Source of the DNA: Clostridium sp. DSM 17811
GTDB taxonomy: Bacteria > Bacillota > Clostridia > Clostridiales > Clostridiaceae
Direction: 5' to 3'
Assembly (NCBI RefSeq): GCF_018861905.1
Contig: NZ_JAHLDU010000004.1
Span: forward strand, 62,001-126,000
DNA: 64,000 nt
Numbering within the stretch: position 1 is the first letter of the stretch; each line of letters opens with the position of its first letter. The notes beneath the pieces were generated by a model. That model had not been told where the DNA came from. It saw only the letters and a list, made by a program, of their open reading frames with translations, and made no database searches. A program made the translations under genes and the position numbers. Below are positions 35,758 through 43,781 of this stretch, one piece after another.

Positions 35758-36843
35758 ATGGATAAAGTAAAAAAAAACTTCTTAGAAGAGAGCGAAACTA
35801 TAGCAATTTTAGTAGGTTTTATAATTGGAATAAATATTTTAGCATTACCTAGTGAGGTAGTACAGGATGCAAAGCAGGCTGGTTGGATATCGGTGATAGT
35901 TGGTGGACTGTATCCGCTATATATGGCTTTATTATCAATTTATTATGCAAAAAAACATCCCAATCAGAATATATTGACCTTAAGTAATATATATTTAGGA
36001 AGGATACTCGGAATTATTTGTAATATTTTATTTATGGCTGAATTTGGTCTATTTACAATAGTTACTATTGTTGGCTTAGCTAATATTTTTAGAGTGCATG
36101 CAACAGCTTTTTTAACACCAATAAAAATTTTTATTCCTACCATACTATTAGCTATTTATTTAAGTAATAAAGGGATAAAAGTATTAGTAAGAATCAATAA
36201 AATTTCGCTATATATTATAGTGACAATAACAATGCTATTAGTAATATCACTGAAAAGTGGAGATTATTTAAATCTTTTCCCTATATTCGGACCAGGAATT
36301 AAAAATATTTTTAGTGGTAGCATTCAATCAGTTTTTGCCTATAGCGGAATAGAAGCCATATTTTTATTTTATCCAGTTTTGAAAGAAAAAAACAAAATAA
36401 AAAAGATAACTTTGAAAGCGTTATTTATTACTATGTCAATTTATGTTTGGATTACATTTATATGTATATATTCTTTAGGATATAAGGTTACATCTATTGC
36501 TTTATGGCCGGTTTTATTAGTAGCAGGAGGGATAGACATACCAATACTAATTAACTTTAGATTCTTATTTTTATTTTTATGGAGTATCGTGATGTTTATG
36601 ATTATAGCAAATGAGAATTATGCGTTTGCTTATATTCTAAGTTATATATGTAAAATAAAAGATAAAAAGAAAATATATTGGTTTATATTTCCGGTTACTC
36701 TCCTTTTATGCACCATTATTAAAAATGAAGTGCAAAGAAGAGCTTTAATTGGGTATATTGTTCCTAAAATAGTTTTATTTAATATAACGTACATATCTAT
36801 TATTGCCATATTGATATTTATAAAAGACAAAGGTCGAAAGTAA
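35758..36843 (+). CDS. Spore germination permease GerB-type, third copy
   Basis: A 361-residue GerB paralogue: ILVGFIIGINILALPSEVVQDAKQAGWISVIVGGLYPLYM and SVFAYSGIEAIFLFYPVLKEKNKIK. It is the last gene of the operon, 21 nt after the third GerC gene, with GGGAGT upstream of its ATG. With three B and three C subunits but one A, the receptors probably exchange partners around the single GerA protein. Confidence 0.92.
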   Translation: MDKVKKNFLEESETIAILVGFIIGINILALPSEVVQDAKQAGWISVIVGGLYPLYMALLSIYYAKKHPNQNILTLSNIYLGRILGIICNILFMAEFGLFTIVTIVGLANIFRVHATAFLTPIKIFIPTILLAIYLSNKGIKVLVRINKISLYIIVTITMLLVISLKSGDYLNLFPIFGPGIKNIFSGSIQSVFAYSGIEAIFLFYPVLKEKNKIKKITLKALFITMSIYVWITFICIYSLGYKVTSIALWPVLLVAGGIDIPILINFRFLFLFLWSIVMFMIIANENYAFAYILSYICKIKDKKKIYWFIFPVTLLLCTIIKNEVQRRALIGYIVPKIVLFNITYISIIAILIFIKDKGRK

Positions 36844-37043
36844 ACTGTTTTTACTTAAAATTTATTTATAAATATCTTTATTATAAAAAAACCACCAGAA
36901 TTTTTTCAATATTTTCTATAACAAAACAAAATAATATTTTATAAATCTATATGTATGAATTTTGGTTAGATGTATAATATTAATATTGAGTATTTTATTT
37001 ATTTTTATGATTGAAAAAATAGTTTTGGAGGAAGTGACGTAAT

Positions 37044-37769
37044 ATGCCTTTTAATGTATACAGTAAAAACGGAGAATATTTAGGATTCATTCAATCTGCA
37101 TATCCGCAATATACTAATGTATTTATGGTTGCGAGTACAGATATTAAACTTACGGAGAAGGACTTTAATATAAATAAAATAAAATCTGAGTTAGCAAGTT
37201 TTCTGGGATGTAAAAGTATTTTAGGGAAAATTAATGAGCAAAGATTAAGTAAAAGCATAGAGAATATAATAATTAAAGAATTCAAGAAATTCAAAGATAA
37301 TACCTATGAGGAATTATTAAAACTAGTATATCTTAGAATAATGCGTTCTGAAGAAAACTTTAATTATAAAAAATTAGATATAACACAAATAAATGCATAT
37401 TTTTTAGTGGATATTAATAATGCTATAATTGAAAATGATTCAATAATTATAGATGAAGAGATAGATTATATTTGTAATAAAAAAATAGAAAATCTAATTC
37501 CTATTGTTGCTAAAATAACTGATTATCCGGTAATACAAATTGATAGTCTAATGTCAGGGCAAGGGTTGTTATTAGGGGCAGACCTTGCTGATTTGGTAGG
37601 AAGAAGCCATATACATAGGACAAAATTAAAAATAAAATCAGGGAACTTTGCATATGAACTTAATTTGCCTGTAGAGTTATATATAAAAATAGGCGATGTA
37701 ATTGAGATGTATGTAAGTAACAGAGTTGTTAAAAGAATATTTTGCGATGGTATAATATATGAGTTTTAA
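37044..37769 (+). CDS. Hypothetical protein, 241 residues
   Basis: A soluble protein with no signal peptide or TM segment. The middle (about 65-160) is helical and Lys/Ile/Glu-rich. The C-terminal third, from ADLADLVGRSHIHRTKLKIKSGNFAYELNLPVELYIKIGDVIEMYVSN, reads as a compact beta-rich domain. I do not recognise the family. TTGGAGG precedes the ATG. The next gene starts 41 nt later on the same strand, so they may be cotranscribed. Confidence 0.65.
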   Translation: MPFNVYSKNGEYLGFIQSAYPQYTNVFMVASTDIKLTEKDFNINKIKSELASFLGCKSILGKINEQRLSKSIENIIIKEFKKFKDNTYEELLKLVYLRIMRSEENFNYKKLDITQINAYFLVDINNAIIENDSIIIDEEIDYICNKKIENLIPIVAKITDYPVIQIDSLMSGQGLLLGADLADLVGRSHIHRTKLKIKSGNFAYELNLPVELYIKIGDVIEMYVSNRVVKRIFCDGIIYEF

Positions 37770-37810
37770 TATTCTTAGAATTAAAAAGAATTTTTATTGG
37801 AGATATGAAT

Positions 37811-38230
37811 ATGTATATTAATGAAACAAAACTAAAAGTAAGATATGTAGAGACCGATCAAATGGGAATTGTTCATCATTCAAATTATTACGCTTATTTT
37901 GAAGTAGGTAGAACAGAATTTATAACAGCAATAGGAATGACATATAAAGAAATGGAAAAAGATAATATTATGTTACCAGTTGTGGAAAGCTCATGTAAGT
38001 ACATAGAAGGTGCAAAATACGAAGATATAATTATTATCCAAACATTTATGAAAGAGCTAAATGGTGCTAAGGTAATATTTAATTATAATGTAGTTCGGGC
38101 AGAGGATGGAAAAATTTTGGCTAAGGGTAGTACAACGCATGCTTTTGTTAATGAAAAATTTAGAGTCGTAAATCTTAGAAAGGTTAATATTGATATGTGG
38201 AGTAAACTTAAAAAACTATTTGAAAAATAG
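37811..38230 (+). CDS. Acyl-CoA thioesterase, YbgC/FadM hotdog family
   Basis: A 139-residue hotdog-fold protein. VRYVETDQMGIVHHSNYYAYFEVGRTEF near the start holds the catalytic Asp and the YbgC pattern (D-x-x-G-x-V-H/Y-x-x-N/Y). Such enzymes hydrolyse acyl-CoA thioesters in the cytoplasm. The ATG at 37811 is preferred to 37805 because GGAG then has a proper 8-nt spacing. The terminator hairpin begins within its last codons. Confidence 0.88.
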   Translation: MYINETKLKVRYVETDQMGIVHHSNYYAYFEVGRTEFITAIGMTYKEMEKDNIMLPVVESSCKYIEGAKYEDIIIIQTFMKELNGAKVIFNYNVVRAEDGKILAKGSTTHAFVNEKFRVVNLRKVNIDMWSKLKKLFEK

Positions 38231-38262
38231 AATTTCTATTCTTCAAATAGTTTTCAAGTTAA
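38211..38262. terminator. Bidirectional terminator overlapping the thioesterase stop
   Basis: AAAACTATTTGAAAAATAG pairs with CTATTCTTCAAATAGTTTT around a 5-nt loop, serving the thioesterase and the convergent exonuclease. Confidence 0.85.
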
Positions 38263-38871
38263 TTATTTAGCAAGATTCGTAAAATAATGTTTTGGTATGA
38301 AACCTTTTTTAATACCTTCTGTAACTAGTAAATATGTTGCAGTAGTATCAAATCTAGCATCATGAAAATTTGCAGCGTCTCCAAAATACTTGTTGCTTTT
38401 TAAGTTTATTTGATCTTCGTTTAAGTCAAGAAATTTAATGGCTTCTGCTAATTTTGGGTTTTTGTATCCTCCACGTGAAGTAAAAAGTTTGCATATGTCT
38501 TTATAATACTTCATGGTACAAAATGTATGTTTAGGGTTTAGAGTATGTCCACAATTCTCAAGTTCGTGAGTTAAAAATTTTATATCAAAATTAACATTGT
38601 GACCTATAAGAATGTCTGCATTTATAAAATCTTCAATAAAATCTTCATAGGAATCTTCGAAAGTTTTGCCTTCGCTTAGTGCAAATAAAGTATCTACACT
38701 AAAACCATGTACATCCTCTGCAGATGGTTCTACATAATCTACAGTAAAAAATATATTTTTACCTATTGTTTTTGTAGGTTTATAGTCAGTATCAACGAGT
38801 ATATAGCTAAGCTGACATATATTACCTGGCCTTATGCCAGTAGTTTCTGTATCAAAAAAAATCATTCTCAT
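38263..38871 (-). CDS. DEDDh 3'-5' exonuclease (DnaQ/PolC-exo-like)
   Basis: A 202-residue nuclease with Exo I IFFDTETTG (Asp, Glu), Exo II IGHNVNFDIKFL (Asp) and Exo III HDARFDTTATYLL (His, Asp), a full DEDDh set. Stand-alone forms of this size act in DNA repair or as proofreading-like or RNA-trimming exonucleases. GGGAGGG lies 9 nt before the ATG at 38871; an ATG two codons later is the alternative. The frame is open further upstream but without a start signal. Confidence 0.88.
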   Translation of the reverse strand: MRMIFFDTETTGIRPGNICQLSYILVDTDYKPTKTIGKNIFFTVDYVEPSAEDVHGFSVDTLFALSEGKTFEDSYEDFIEDFINADILIGHNVNFDIKFLTHELENCGHTLNPKHTFCTMKYYKDICKLFTSRGGYKNPKLAEAIKFLDLNEDQINLKSNKYFGDAANFHDARFDTTATYLLVTEGIKKGFIPKHYFTNLAK

Positions 38872-39101
38872 TAAATGAGCCCTCCCATATTTCTCTGTGG
38901 AATATAACAATAATGTTACATTAATTATAACATAGATTTTACATCTTTATATATTGTAGAATATTCCCTAGGTAAATATAGATTTAGGTGAAATGAAGGT
39001 TTGTGTGAAAAGTACTGTTAACAGATAGCATTTATTCAAAAGTTATATGACGGGAGAGTGTGTTATAGTAATATTAGTATATAAAATTTGAAAAAATAAA
39101 T
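38872..39101. other. Intergenic region without visible gene
   Basis: Upstream DNA of the exonuclease gene; I see no ORF, RNA class or repeat before the palindrome. Confidence 0.4.
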
Positions 39102-39157
39102 TATATTAACAAAAGGACTGATTAAAGTTAACTTTAATCAGTCCTTTTGTTAATATA
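39102..39157. repeat. 56-bp perfect palindrome (28-bp arms, no spacer)
   Basis: Centre between 39129 and 39130; the arm outward from the centre reads AACTTTAATCAGTCCTTTTG and continues TTAATATA. It lies 18 nt after the small membrane protein gene (minus strand) and is followed on that strand by a T-rich stretch, so it probably works as a terminator. Confidence 0.9.
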
Positions 39158-39175
39158 GTGCTTGAAAAATTAATA

Positions 39176-39355
39176 CTATTTCCTGTGTTCAACAAGATCA
39201 ATTGCTCCAAGCACTATGTGAGCAAGCCCAAATCCTACAACACCAGCTTCTATCATAGGAAACATATTTTTCTTCTTCATGTTACTCTTTGAAAATGATG
39301 CACCAGCAACGCTTACAACTGTACCTAGAATCGTTGGAATTAATCCTTCACGCAT
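39176..39355 (-). CDS. Small membrane protein, 59 residues
   Basis: A short protein with two hydrophobic segments: LIPTILGTVVSVAGASF (about 5-21) and MIEAGVVGFGLAHIVLGAIDLV (about 33-54), joined by SKSNMKKKN. AAAGGAGG lies 9 nt upstream of the ATG at 39355; an upstream extension to 39397 would cover that site. I do not recognise the family; asp-rich or holin-like features are absent. Confidence 0.7.
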   Translation of the reverse strand: MREGLIPTILGTVVSVAGASFSKSNMKKKNMFPMIEAGVVGFGLAHIVLGAIDLVEHRK

Positions 39356-39470
39356 ATTAAAAAACCTCCTTTTTAATAACATATTAATATCTTTCACAAA
39401 AGAGAGAAAGTTAATACTGTGAAATATATAGAATGTAATCTATATATTATTAGTTATGTATTTATTTGTT

Positions 39471-40409
39471 TTAGTTACTATTTCTATTTTGTGTTTTATT
39501 GGAATGTTTTTGTATGTTATTATTACTAGGAAAATCGGCGTTTTTAATATTTTTATTTTTAGATGTATGCATATTATTTCTGATTTTATTTGAATTTTCA
39601 TGTTTTGTGATGGATGATGAATTACTAGGTGAATTTTTTCTTTCAATTTTGATATCGCTGTTAATTTTATTATATTTTTTTGTTGTAGATTCGGAGTTAT
39701 CATTCAACGTATCTTTAATTTTAGATGATTTATTTTCGCTTATATTTATATTTGATTGGTTACTTGTAATTTTTCTTTTGTAACTATTGTTGTTTAAGGT
39801 TGAAGTGTTTATTTTTTTATTATTAATTATAATATCAATGTTCTTAGTGTTGCCCGGAGATAGATTAATTTTAACATTTAAATTATTATTACCTATAGTA
39901 TTTTCAAAGTTAGAAATATCGATAGAGATGGTTTTGGTACTTTTAATGTCAAGATTAATAACTTTTTTATCAATTATATATTTTTCGTTTATAAAGTTTT
40001 CAGTTTTAGCTTCTTTAACTAAAAGGCCAAGACCAACGTCAATAGATTTATTTTTTAACTTAATATTATTAAGTATTAGGGCACCATCAGAATTCAGTGG
40101 CTTAGAATTAATAATTTTATTCCATTTATTAGCGTCAATAGAAATAGAAGGGTTAATCCTAAGAATTATAGTTGATACAGGGGTATAGTAGGAATGCGCG
40201 TAGGTGCTAGAAACAAGCATAAACATCAGTGATGCAACGCTTATAACATATTTGTAAATAAATAAATTTTTCTTGTATAATTTTCCTGTATAAATTCCAC
40301 CTATATTAGGTAATACTTTACTAATTTTTATATATAAAAATTCTCCACTGGAAGTCATAATGCCAGCTTTTTTATTAATGATATTTATCACAATACCTGT
40401 TTTATTCAT
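39471..40409 (-). CDS. rsgI: Anti-sigma factor RsgI-like, single-pass membrane protein
   Basis: A 312-residue protein: N-terminal cytoplasmic RsgI domain (GIVINIINKKAGIMTSSGEFLYIKIS), one TM helix at about 52-70, a conserved extracellular domain (TVSTIILRINPSISIDANKWNKI ... LNSDGALIL), then about 130 residues of Asn/Ser/Lys-rich low-complexity sequence. RsgI proteins hold SigI at the membrane and release it on an external signal. In cellulolytic clostridia the outer part is a carbohydrate-binding module; here it is disordered-looking. The start overlaps sigI by 8 nt. Confidence 0.9.
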   Translation of the reverse strand: MNKTGIVINIINKKAGIMTSSGEFLYIKISKVLPNIGGIYTGKLYKKNLFIYKYVISVASLMFMLVSSTYAHSYYTPVSTIILRINPSISIDANKWNKIINSKPLNSDGALILNNIKLKNKSIDVGLGLLVKEAKTENFINEKYIIDKKVINLDIKSTKTISIDISNFENTIGNNNLNVKINLSPGNTKNIDIIINNKKINTSTLNNNSYKRKITSNQSNINISENKSSKIKDTLNDNSESTTKKYNKINSDIKIERKNSPSNSSSITKHENSNKIRNNMHTSKNKNIKNADFPSNNNIQKHSNKTQNRNSN

Positions 40410-41151
40410 TTATGTCACCCTCTTTTATATCAAGATAGGATTTCAAATACACATATTCCGGATTGGTAATTATTAATATTAAAGAAATTATGTATATACG
40501 CCATTTTTCTATTAATTTTCTGTTGGAGGCAGTTAGTATTATTATTTCCTTGGTTGGTAGTCGTTTCTTTGTTCTTAAATATCTTAATATTGATTCTTCC
40601 CTAGAGGATAAAAATGCAATATTTAATAAATTATTTCTTGTATCTTTGTGGGAGGGGGATAAGTTAATTAGTGAATCAAAATTAATTTTGTATTTTAATA
40701 ATTCTTTAGAAAATAAGTTTATTTCATCAACTCTAAATTCATTCTCTATTTGAATTTCAAAATTAGTAATTGAATTTTTTTTATCTATATAATCTATATT
40801 AAATTCATTATTAGAAAACATTAGACTAGGGCATGTTACATTTTTTCTAAAAAAATCTATTAATGAATTCTTAATAATAATTTTACCAAAACCATAAAAA
40901 TTTCCTTTTGTTTTATCATACTTGTCACAAGCTACATTAAAGGAATTAAGTGCGATACTAAGTTCTTCATCATTTTCCCAGCTTAAATGTCTTTTGCATA
41001 TGTTACTTGTAGTTGAATAAATAAAACCTTTGCTTTTTTCAATAAAATTATTACGATTTTCAATAAATAAAGCATCTATATTAAAACTTTGTTCTTCATC
41101 TAACCCCGGAACTGTTTTTTTGTTTTTATGAAAAAGAAGTTTTAAGTTCAT
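40402..41151 (-). CDS. sigI: RNA polymerase sigma factor SigI
   Basis: A 249-residue SigI-family sigma factor. Region 2 is visible (SWENDEELSIALNSFNVACDKYDKTKGNFYGFGKIIIKNSLIDFFRK, about 57-103), with the SigI-type region-4-like C-terminus around LSSREESILRYLRTKKRLPTKEI and NRKLIEKWRIYII. SigI works with RsgI; in Bacillus it responds to heat and in Clostridium to polysaccharides. GGGGTG precedes the ATG and it is the first gene of the sigI-rsgI operon. Confidence 0.92.
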   Translation of the reverse strand: MNLKLLFHKNKKTVPGLDEEQSFNIDALFIENRNNFIEKSKGFIYSTTSNICKRHLSWENDEELSIALNSFNVACDKYDKTKGNFYGFGKIIIKNSLIDFFRKNVTCPSLMFSNNEFNIDYIDKKNSITNFEIQIENEFRVDEINLFSKELLKYKINFDSLINLSPSHKDTRNNLLNIAFLSSREESILRYLRTKKRLPTKEIIILTASNRKLIEKWRIYIISLILIITNPEYVYLKSYLDIKEGDINE

Positions 41152-41175
41152 TTGTACACCCCTTATACTTTCTAT

Positions 41176-41202
41176 ACGTAAATATTATTAATTTTAAGAG
41201 GG
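41176..41202 (-). promoter_or_regulatory. Possible SigI-dependent promoter of sigI-rsgI
   Basis: On the minus strand CCCCTCTT is followed after 17 nt by CGTA, resembling the C-rich -35 and CGWA-type -10 of SigI promoters, about 25 nt before the sigI start. Spacing is only roughly as expected, so this is tentative. Confidence 0.3.
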
Positions 41203-41347
41203 GAAAGAAAAATAAACTGCAATTTATGTAAAATGGAAAAACCCTCTAATAAATCATATCATGTAACGTATATAAAGTGAAATTTAAAATATGGGACAAT
41301 AATTAAAGACTATTATTTATATAAGAACAATATGAGGAGGAATTAAC

Positions 41348-41878
41348 ATGAAGAGAGTAGGTATTTTAGTTGCGGCTATAGTGTTTACAATAAGCATAAA
41401 TACACAGGTGTTTGCAATAGGAGTTGAAAATTCTAAAAGTATAAGTAATGAAACAAATATAAATGAGGTTGTAAATAAGGAAACAAAAATCATAGGAAAT
41501 AGCATTTTCTATGTTATTAACAAGGGAGTGGACAATCTAAAATTATTTTTAAACTTTGAGGATGTTAAGAAAACAGAAGTAATTTTACAAATTGAAAATG
41601 AAAGATTAGTTGAATGTGACGATATGACAGATAAAGAAAAATATGAATTGGCAAAAGATATGATTAAAGAATTAGGAAAGTTAAATGGTAAATTAGATGA
41701 TAGTAGAAAGGAAAAAATTGAAACTCAATTAGTGAAAGTTAGTTTAGAGCGAGCGAAGAAATCTGGTGATGAGGTAGCTATAAAAGTGGCTGAAGAATTG
41801 TTAAAAGAAAAACAAAGTTTATATAAAGTTGCTATAGATGAAGATAAAACTGTTAGTGTGCCAAACAAGGTAGAATAA
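41348..41878 (+). CDS. Secreted protein, DUF5667-like helical domain
   Basis: A 176-residue protein with a signal peptide (cleavage near TQVFA at about 22). The mature part contains a helical Lys/Glu-rich region (about 65-150) resembling DUF5667: ENERLVECDDMTDKEKYELAKDMI and ERAKKSGDEVAIKVAEELLKEKQ. It is transcribed divergently from sigI-rsgI, 196 bp away, so it could be a SigI target. GAGGAGG precedes the ATG. Function unknown. Confidence 0.7.
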   Translation: MKRVGILVAAIVFTISINTQVFAIGVENSKSISNETNINEVVNKETKIIGNSIFYVINKGVDNLKLFLNFEDVKKTEVILQIENERLVECDDMTDKEKYELAKDMIKELGKLNGKLDDSRKEKIETQLVKVSLERAKKSGDEVAIKVAEELLKEKQSLYKVAIDEDKTVSVPNKVE

Positions 41879-41957
41879 AAATTATCTTCTAGGTAAAAAT
41901 AAAGTATTGTAATGAAATGTTACAATACTTTATTTTAATTTTAGAGGAGGAAATATT

Positions 41958-42119
41958 ATGAAGAAAACAAAATTACCAAAAGGTCAACATGAAGAGCAAG
42001 TTGAATTAGTAAAAAATATGCTTGAGAGTGGAAGTGGTATTATCGAAGTTATGACATCAACAAGTCTAAATGAAGAGGAAGTTTTAAAAATCAATAATGA
42101 TTTTAGAGGAGAAAAATAG
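41958..42119 (+). CDS. 53-residue small protein, possible DNA-binding-like helix pair
   Basis: A short frame starting MKKTKLPKGQHEEQVELVKN with AGAGGAGG upstream. The central part GSGIIEVMTSTSLNEEEVLKI is reminiscent of a helix-turn-helix of the transposase/DUF-type small proteins (A-x-x-x-T-x-L-x-x-E/x-V), but it is too short to assign. It sits between the secreted protein and another small ORF with an almost identical ribosome-binding region (GGAGGAAATATTATG). Confidence 0.6.
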   Translation: MKKTKLPKGQHEEQVELVKNMLESGSGIIEVMTSTSLNEEEVLKINNDFRGEK

Positions 42120-42201
42120 TAGATAAGGTTTTTAAATAAAATAATATCTAAAAGATAATTAATGAAATGAGGATAATAAATAAATTTAAGGAGGAAATAT
42201 T

Positions 42202-42315
42202 ATGGCTAAAAAGGGAATGAGTAGACCTATGTCACCAGAGGTTCAAAGTAAAGGTGATAAAAACAAAAAAATGAAGAGGAATGATGCGAAAAATGTTCCG
42301 GTAGTAGGTAAATAA
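42202..42315 (+). CDS. 37-residue basic small protein
   Basis: Starts MAKKGMSRPMSPEVQSKGDK, strongly basic and without hydrophobic segment. It has an excellent ribosome binding site (AAGGAGG, 8 nt) with the same downstream bases as the 41958 gene. No family recognised; the composition (Lys, Pro, Asn, Ser) resembles small spore-type or nucleic-acid-binding peptides. Confidence 0.5.
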   Translation: MAKKGMSRPMSPEVQSKGDKNKKMKRNDAKNVPVVGK

Positions 42316-42333
42316 AAAAAATAAGAAATTAAT

Positions 42334-42371
42334 TAAACACCAAGTCTGGTATTACCAAGGTTTGGTGTTTA
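42334..42371. terminator. Hairpin between convergent genes
   Basis: TAAACACCAA (42334-42343) and TTGGTGTTTA (42362-42371) pair around a small inner hairpin; it can serve the small basic ORF and the convergent 42381 gene. Confidence 0.6.
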
Positions 42372-42380
42372 GTACTAAGT

Positions 42381-42794
42381 TTATTCGTATAATCCAAATC
42401 CGGTAATAACCAAAAGATCCCAATCGGTTTCTTCATTTTTAACCCATTTGTATTCAATACAAAGTTCTTTTAACCAGGCATTTAGACCATTACTTTTTTT
42501 TGATACATTTGGAGATTGTCTTCCAAAATTTTGTTTTATAACTTCAAGTAATTCTTGTTGCTCCTCTTGTCCCAGGTCCTTATCAAGTTGTTCTTCTATA
42601 AAGTCACAACAAAGCTCATAACATTTCTTATCATCAACATACAAATCATCAGCAATTAACTGTCTTTTTTTATTCATGGTATTCTGAACAGCATTAATTT
42701 CTTCTGAATTTGTTAAGTATTTCTTAGCTATGTTCATAGCAGAAATTTCATTATCTATTTTAATTATTGCTCTTTCCAATTTTGCATTTCTCAT
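42381..42794 (-). CDS. Hypothetical soluble helical protein, 137 residues
   Basis: A charged, helical protein with no signal or TM segment: MRNAKLERAIIKIDNEISAM at the start, a CYELCCDFIEEQLDK segment with three cysteines (about 58-72), and a C-terminal WLKELCIEYKWVKNEETDWDLLVITGFGLYE. I do not recognise it. GTGAGAAG lies upstream of the ATG. It is followed by the hairpin above. Confidence 0.6.
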   Translation of the reverse strand: MRNAKLERAIIKIDNEISAMNIAKKYLTNSEEINAVQNTMNKKRQLIADDLYVDDKKCYELCCDFIEEQLDKDLGQEEQQELLEVIKQNFGRQSPNVSKKSNGLNAWLKELCIEYKWVKNEETDWDLLVITGFGLYE

Positions 42795-42962
42795 TTTAAT
42801 CTTCTCACTTTACAGTTTTTATTTAGTCATTATTTATATCATCTTAAAATTTTGTTAATAAAAATTAAATATATTCCTTAGGATGATTACATCCCCGTTT
42901 CTAGGGATGACTACTGACAATAAATTAATTATATCATAAATTGACTATGTTCGGAAAGAACG

Positions 42963-43517
42963 TTAACCAATTTTAGATTCTAATTCTTTTAATAAGGTAA
43001 TATAGGTATCTTGAAGATTATTTTTTTTAGCTTCTTTTTCTACCTCAAGGCAGGCAAAGTCAATTTCGCTTAGTTGCTCTTTGTTTAACTTTCTTTGTGC
43101 AAAGGTATAAATGGTGGTATCTTCTTTTTCTATATGCCTATAAAGAAGGTCAGTGTATCCTATAGCATTTGCAATTATATCTACTCTAGAATCATTATCT
43201 CCACCCTTAAATTTAATTAGAGCTGTTTCTAGATTTCCTATAAAAAGTCTGCCTAAATCATGTTCAACAAGCATACCCATAATGGGACCATTAGCTATTC
43301 GCTCTCCTAAAACGTCACCCATTTTTTTAAAGAGAATAACCTCTTCTTTATTATGATGATGTTTATCTGCAAAATTATGTACAAAATCAATAACTTTATT
43401 AAAATCATTATAATCAACTTCTTCATTGTTAAGCACCTTAATAGAGATTTTCCTTGTTACAGCGAGCATCCTCTTTATAAGTTTATGTTCTTCAATCATT
43501 AAATCTATAGCATTCAT
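42963..43517 (-). CDS. Hemerythrin-domain protein
   Basis: A 184-residue four-helix protein with the diiron ligand pattern of hemerythrins: His in MIEEHKLIKRML (11), His in DFVHNFADKHHHNKEEVILF (two His and Glu near 46-58), MLVEHDLGRLF (about 85) and LLYRHIEKEDTTIY (about 132-136). Such proteins bind O2, NO or act in iron/oxygen defence in anaerobes. AGGAGG precedes the ATG; monocistronic. A role in oxygen handling is inferred from the family. Confidence 0.88.
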   Translation of the reverse strand: MNAIDLMIEEHKLIKRMLAVTRKISIKVLNNEEVDYNDFNKVIDFVHNFADKHHHNKEEVILFKKMGDVLGERIANGPIMGMLVEHDLGRLFIGNLETALIKFKGGDNDSRVDIIANAIGYTDLLYRHIEKEDTTIYTFAQRKLNKEQLSEIDFACLEVEKEAKKNNLQDTYITLLKELESKIG

Positions 43518-43781
43518 AGTTAGTTCCTCCTAGAAAATTTGTTTTATGGGTTATTTAAGTATTTATACTTTATCTTAAACAAAACAAGTTATTATATACA
43601 TATTTATAAATTAGCAATTCTTATTAATTAAAATATATCATATGAAAATATCTAGGTAAACTACAATTGTTACGGAATATATAAATGGAAATTTATCTTT
43701 ATATGGTGTAAAATTAGATTATTATAGCAAATTCATAGAAAAAATAAAGTAAGGTCTTAGTATGAGATGAGGAGTGTCTGT

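Noticed and set aside
39499-40188. Two plus-strand ORFs rich in Leu/Ile/Phe opposite rsgI
   Set aside because: They mirror the Asn/Lys/Ser-rich low-complexity coding of rsgI; no start signal and the rsgI frame has clear homology.
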